From the NCBI GenBank assembly GCA_963978155.1, contig CAXBRK010000070.1, positions 1-10,696 on the forward strand: 10,696 nt of DNA, in the 5' to 3' direction. A program made the translations under genes and the position numbers. The DNA is from UBA8653 sp963978155 (GTDB lineage Bacteria; Planctomycetota; Phycisphaerae; Phycisphaerales; SM1A02). Shown in pieces: positions 7,980-10,696 of the stretch; positions within the stretch are counted from its first letter, which is position 1, and every line of letters starts with the position of its first letter. Under the pieces are notes generated by a model. It had not been told where the DNA came from and made no database searches. It was given only the letters and a program-made list of their open reading frames with translations.

Positions 7980-8842
7980 CCGAACCGGTGGTGACGATTG
8001 AAGACGGGGTCAAACGCTACGGCACCAAATTGGCCCTCAACCGAGTCAACCTCCAGTTGGAACGGGGCATGCGGTGTGGGCTCTTGGGCCCCAACGGTGC
8101 TGGTAAGAGCACGCTGATCAGAACGCTGACCGGCATCCTTCGACTGGACGAGGGCCAAGTGAGTGTCTTGGGTGAAAGCCCCGAAGCCGCGCGAAGCCGA
8201 GTGGGATATCTGCCTGAAGAACGCGGCGTCCCCCGCCGAGCCAAGGTGGGCGAATGGCTGGGCTTCCTTGGAAAGTTGCGAGGTTTAACCGCGCAAGAGG
8301 CGCGAAAGCGAGCCCTCCACTGGCTCGAGAAGGTGGACCTTCCCGGGGTGGAACGATCGCGGTGCCGAGAACTGTCCAAGGGTATGCAGCAGAAAGTGCA
8401 ACTTGCGGCGGCACTGCAACACGAACCTGACTTGCTCATCTTGGATGAACCCTTCAGTGGACTTGATCCCGTTGCGGTGCAACTTCTTGAGGACTTGATT
8501 CGCGAAGCCTCCGAGCGCGGCGCCACCATCTTGCTCTCAACCCACTTGCTGCCTCAAGCCGAAGCACTTTGCGACCACGTGCTGCTGCTCAGGCAAGGAC
8601 AGACCTTGGCTTCAGGACCACTCCAACAGGTCTTGGCCCAAGGCAACCCAAAAATTGAACTGCGAGCCGAGACCGCACCGCCCCATGCGGTCAATATCGG
8701 GGATGACCGCTGGATCATCGAAGCCCAAGACAGCACCATCGATGAGGTCTTCCGCGAGGCCGCGCAGTGGCCCGGTGTTCGAGAAATCCGCAGGACCGGT
8801 CGCCAACTTCGGGACTTCTTCTCGGAGGATGCTGATGCGTGA
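7976..8842 (+). CDS. ABC transporter ATP-binding protein, NatA/YhaQ type
   Basis: ATPase subunit that powers the membrane permease encoded next, on the cytoplasmic face. 288 residues. Walker A GPNGAGKS 38-45; Q-loop region VGYLPEERGV 76-85, where Glu stands in place of Gln as in YhaQ-like exporters; signature LSKGMQQKV 133-141 (in place of LSGGQ); Walker B LLILDEP 153-159; D-loop SGLD 161-164; H-loop His190 in STHL. After about 225 comes a C-terminal extension typical of this subfamily (DUF4162-like), ending in RQLRDFF. The start is set by the ATGA overlap with the upstream gene, and the end overlaps the permease start by 8 bp. Family members export sodium, antibiotics, peptides or lipids, so the substrate cannot be told. 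All catalytic motifs are intact. Confidence 0.95.
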   Translation: MTEPVVTIEDGVKRYGTKLALNRVNLQLERGMRCGLLGPNGAGKSTLIRTLTGILRLDEGQVSVLGESPEAARSRVGYLPEERGVPRRAKVGEWLGFLGKLRGLTAQEARKRALHWLEKVDLPGVERSRCRELSKGMQQKVQLAAALQHEPDLLILDEPFSGLDPVAVQLLEDLIREASERGATILLSTHLLPQAEALCDHVLLLRQGQTLASGPLQQVLAQGNPKIELRAETAPPHAVNIGDDRWIIEAQDSTIDEVFREAAQWPGVREIRRTGRQLRDFFSEDADA

Positions 8843-10097
8843 TCTTCGAACCATTGCTTGGCGCGAGTTCCGCGAAACCGCATTGACCCCAGCTTTCTTG
8901 ATCAGCTTGATTGCGATGCCTCTGGTGTTGGTGGTTGTGGCCGTGCTTTCATCTGGGATGGCCCTGACCCATACCGAACCACCGGTGTCGGGCACGATTT
9001 GGATCGAGAGCAGTGAGGCATTCCGAACCGCTTTCACCGAACGATTGAAACGTGGCGTGGCTGCCGAAAGTGTCGGGGACTTGCCCTCGGTCACGGTGAA
9101 TTTTGAAGGCGAGGTCGCCGCGGGAACGCGAACCGATCCTCCGAACGCTTCAAACCCGGTCGTGGCGACGGTTCCTGACAGCCTTCTGAACCCGGAGAAG
9201 TTGGAAGGCGAGATCCTCCTCACGCTGCACGATGCCCTCGGTCGTCCCCAAGTGGATGCCGTGGAGACTGCATTGGCAGACACGGTGGTGCAACTTCGTC
9301 AACGCCGAGCTGAAGTGGATCCGACCCTCATCGACCGGCTGCGCACCCCCCCACCCATCATGACCACCCGCATTGATGAGCAAGGCCTTACGGCTGAAGA
9401 TGCGCAGTCACGCAAGCTCAGAGCCCTGGTGATTCCCATGGGATTGATGTTCCTGCTTTGGGGCGCAAGCTTCGGAACCAGCGCGCAACTCATGCAAACC
9501 ACATTGGACGAAAAAGCCAACAAGGTGGTGGAAGTCTTGCTGAGTACCACTTCTCCAGAACGCCTCATGATGGGCAAAATTCTCGGTCAAAGCGGGGTGG
9601 CCCTTACCACGGTCGGGATTTACGGCGGACTCGGCATCAGCGCCCTCATCGCCGCCGGAAAAGCAAGTTTGATCTTGGATCCACAGTTGCTCTGGCCTCT
9701 GGCATGGTTTGCTTTGGCGTTCCTTGGGGCCGCAGCCATTCTGGCCGCGGTGGGCGCGGTGGTGCATGACCAAAGGGAAGCTGGCAACCTCATGGGCCCG
9801 ATTGTGGCGCTGCTTGGGGTGCCCGTCTTCTTCATCATGCCGATCGCACAAGCCCCCCACGGCATGCCCGCCAGCATTGCCTCATTTGCCCCGATCATTG
9901 GGCCTTACATCATGGCCATGCGAAGTGCGGGAGAAATCCCCGTCCCGGTTTGGCAAGTTGGGGTCGGTCTTGTGTGGCATGCCGCCATCACCAGAACCCT
10001 CTTGGTTGGCGCTGGACGCGTTTTCCGGGTGGGAATCCTGTCCAGTGGCACCCCGCCCAAGCTCACCACCCTGCTCCGGTGGCTGATTCGACCCTAA
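8835..10097 (+). CDS. ABC-2 type transporter permease, NatB/YhaP type
   Basis: Membrane subunit of the exporter formed with the preceding ATPase. From ATG 8835 it is 420 residues. TM1 at about 18-42, then a large extracytoplasmic domain at about 45-190, then a membrane half with about five hydrophobic segments: 195-217, 252-273, 285-310, 318-338 and roughly 368-395. The cytoplasmic coupling motif typical of the family, DEKANKVVEVLLSTTSPERL (225-244), precedes TM3. The start is decided by GGAGG at 8824-8828, 6 nt before ATG 8835; ATG 8829 touches the Shine-Dalgarno and is less likely. The frame is open back to 8655, but that part lies inside the ATPase gene in another frame. The 8-bp overlap with the ATPase suggests coupled translation. 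Substrate unknown. Confidence 0.94.
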   Translation: MRDLRTIAWREFRETALTPAFLISLIAMPLVLVVVAVLSSGMALTHTEPPVSGTIWIESSEAFRTAFTERLKRGVAAESVGDLPSVTVNFEGEVAAGTRTDPPNASNPVVATVPDSLLNPEKLEGEILLTLHDALGRPQVDAVETALADTVVQLRQRRAEVDPTLIDRLRTPPPIMTTRIDEQGLTAEDAQSRKLRALVIPMGLMFLLWGASFGTSAQLMQTTLDEKANKVVEVLLSTTSPERLMMGKILGQSGVALTTVGIYGGLGISALIAAGKASLILDPQLLWPLAWFALAFLGAAAILAAVGAVVHDQREAGNLMGPIVALLGVPVFFIMPIAQAPHGMPASIASFAPIIGPYIMAMRSAGEIPVPVWQVGVGLVWHAAITRTLLVGAGRVFRVGILSSGTPPKLTTLLRWLIRP

Positions 10098-10140
10098 GAG
10101 GGAAAAAATCCCGCAGATTGGCATTCAGAGCCGATTTTGT

Positions 10141-10156
10141 TCGTTCTACAGAACGA
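10141..10156. repeat. 16-bp palindrome just upstream of the last gene, possible operator
   Basis: TCGTTCT-AC-AGAACGA: 7-bp perfect arms around a 2-bp centre. It ends 13 bp before ATG 10170 and 1 bp before the alternative ATG 10158. The core has the form GTTC-N4-GAAC, the reverse orientation of the Gram-positive LexA box (GAAC-N4-GTTC), so it is not that site as written. It could be an operator, or part of a 5' untranslated hairpin near the ribosome site. Confidence 0.45.
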
Positions 10157-10169
10157 CATGAGGTCCCAA

Positions 10170-10696
10170 ATGTTTCCACGTCAATTGATCGTTTCCCTGC
10201 TGGCCATAATTTTTATGGCCCCCACAGCCTCCGCCCAAATCGGGGCAGCCGCAGGCATTGCCGAATACATGAATCCGTATTTTCTTCGGCGAGATCTCAA
10301 ACTCATCACCGAGATCTTCGAGTTGGATGAGGGACAACAGGCCGTCTTCGAGGCCTTCTACTTCGAGTACGAGGATTCTCACGAACAAGGACGGACCACC
10401 ACCACCGACAGCTTTGAGAACTTGCAAGCTCGGGTCAAGGAGGGCATGAACGAAGAAGAACTGCTTCGTGAAGTCTTCCGTCCTTTCCGCGAACAAGCAG
10501 ACCGATGGCACGACAACCGTGATTTGCTCCTCGCCAGTTTGCGCTCGGTACTCAATGCTGACCAATTGGCCCGCTGGGACGAGATGATGCGATCTTTGCG
10601 TCTTGAAAAAGAACTGGGTCGTTGCAACGTTTTGAGCGGCGAGTCTGTCAATCTGCGGCGCGTTCTTCGAACCACCGAGATTCCCCTAGACGCACA
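10170..10696 (+). CDS. Secreted/periplasmic protein of unknown function with LxxxQ-like motifs, N-terminal part (3' end outside window)
   Basis: At least 175 residues, open to the right edge. A clear Sec signal peptide covers residues 1-22 (MFPRQ, hydrophobic core LIVSLLAIIFMA, cleavage after ASA before QIG). The mature part is helical and charged: DLKLITEIFELDEGQQAVFE (42-61), a Glu-rich middle (83-103), WHDNRDLLLASLRSVL (113-128), then NADQLARWDEMM (129-140). The pairs LDEGQ and LNADQ, each inside long helices, recall the LTxxQ motif of Spy/CpxP-like periplasmic proteins, and similar secreted helical proteins occur in planctomycetes. This is resemblance only. ATG 10170 is preferred because GAGG at 10160-10163 lies 6 nt upstream; ATG 10158 (four residues longer) has no ribosome site. 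It lies 72 bp after the permease stop and may be a separate unit, since a palindrome sits between. Confidence 0.82.
   Translation, partial: MFPRQLIVSLLAIIFMAPTASAQIGAAAGIAEYMNPYFLRRDLKLITEIFELDEGQQAVFEAFYFEYEDSHEQGRTTTTDSFENLQARVKEGMNEEELLREVFRPFREQADRWHDNRDLLLASLRSVLNADQLARWDEMMRSLRLEKELGRCNVLSGESVNLRRVLRTTEIPLDA

Noticed and set aside
8655..8834. N-terminal extension of the permease inside the ATPase gene
   Set aside because: The extra residues are basic and Pro/Ser-rich with no membrane-protein character, and a well-placed GGAGG marks ATG 8835 as the start.
10100..10112. GGGA-AAAAA-TCCC as a terminator after the permease gene
   Set aside because: The stem is only 4 bp and no T-tract follows on the plus strand.
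10144..10155. GTTC-N4-GAAC as a LexA/SOS box
   Set aside because: The half-sites are in the opposite orientation to the GAAC-N4-GTTC box, and the downstream gene is not a DNA-repair gene.

Overview
The window is GC-rich and tightly packed with chromosomal housekeeping and envelope genes. The gene mix (a ~980-residue NAD-type glutamate dehydrogenase, a cyanobacterial/actinobacterial-style MetH activation motif, few strong Shine-Dalgarno sites, and a secreted protein with LxxxQ-like motifs) suggests a planctomycete, possibly of the Phycisphaerae type. That is an inference from protein style, not from a marker gene. I see no rRNA, tRNA, CRISPR array, insertion sequence, phage gene or attachment site.

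Layout from left to right. Positions 1-475, minus strand: the first 158 residues of RibF, the FAD synthetase half of the bifunctional riboflavin kinase/FAD synthetase; the gene runs off the left edge. Positions 521-3466, plus strand: a complete large NAD-dependent glutamate dehydrogenase, divergent from ribF with only about 45 bp between the starts. Positions 3493-6966 (or 7008), minus strand: a complete cobalamin-dependent methionine synthase, MetH, tail to tail with the dehydrogenase, with a small inverted repeat between the stops. About 60-100 bp of divergent promoter region, carrying a perfect 22-bp palindrome, separates metH from the next block. Positions 7071-10097, plus strand: a three-gene operon with overlapping ends, made of a probable exported LolA-like protein of unknown function, an ABC ATPase of the NatA/YhaQ type and its ABC-2 permease of the NatB/YhaP type. 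Positions 10170-10696, plus strand: the start of a secreted protein with LxxxQ-like motifs, cut by the right edge and preceded by a 16-bp palindrome.

How the genes fit together. ribF, gdh and metH are core cofactor and amino-acid metabolism genes (FAD synthesis, glutamate/2-oxoglutarate exchange, methionine and folate recycling), with no sign that they share one operon. The plus-strand block from 7071 is probably one transcription unit for an exporter, with the LolA-like protein as a possible extracytoplasmic partner. Most of the window is ordinary. The items most worth a second look are the palindrome in front of metH, the LolA-like/ABC exporter trio, and the small palindrome in front of the last gene.
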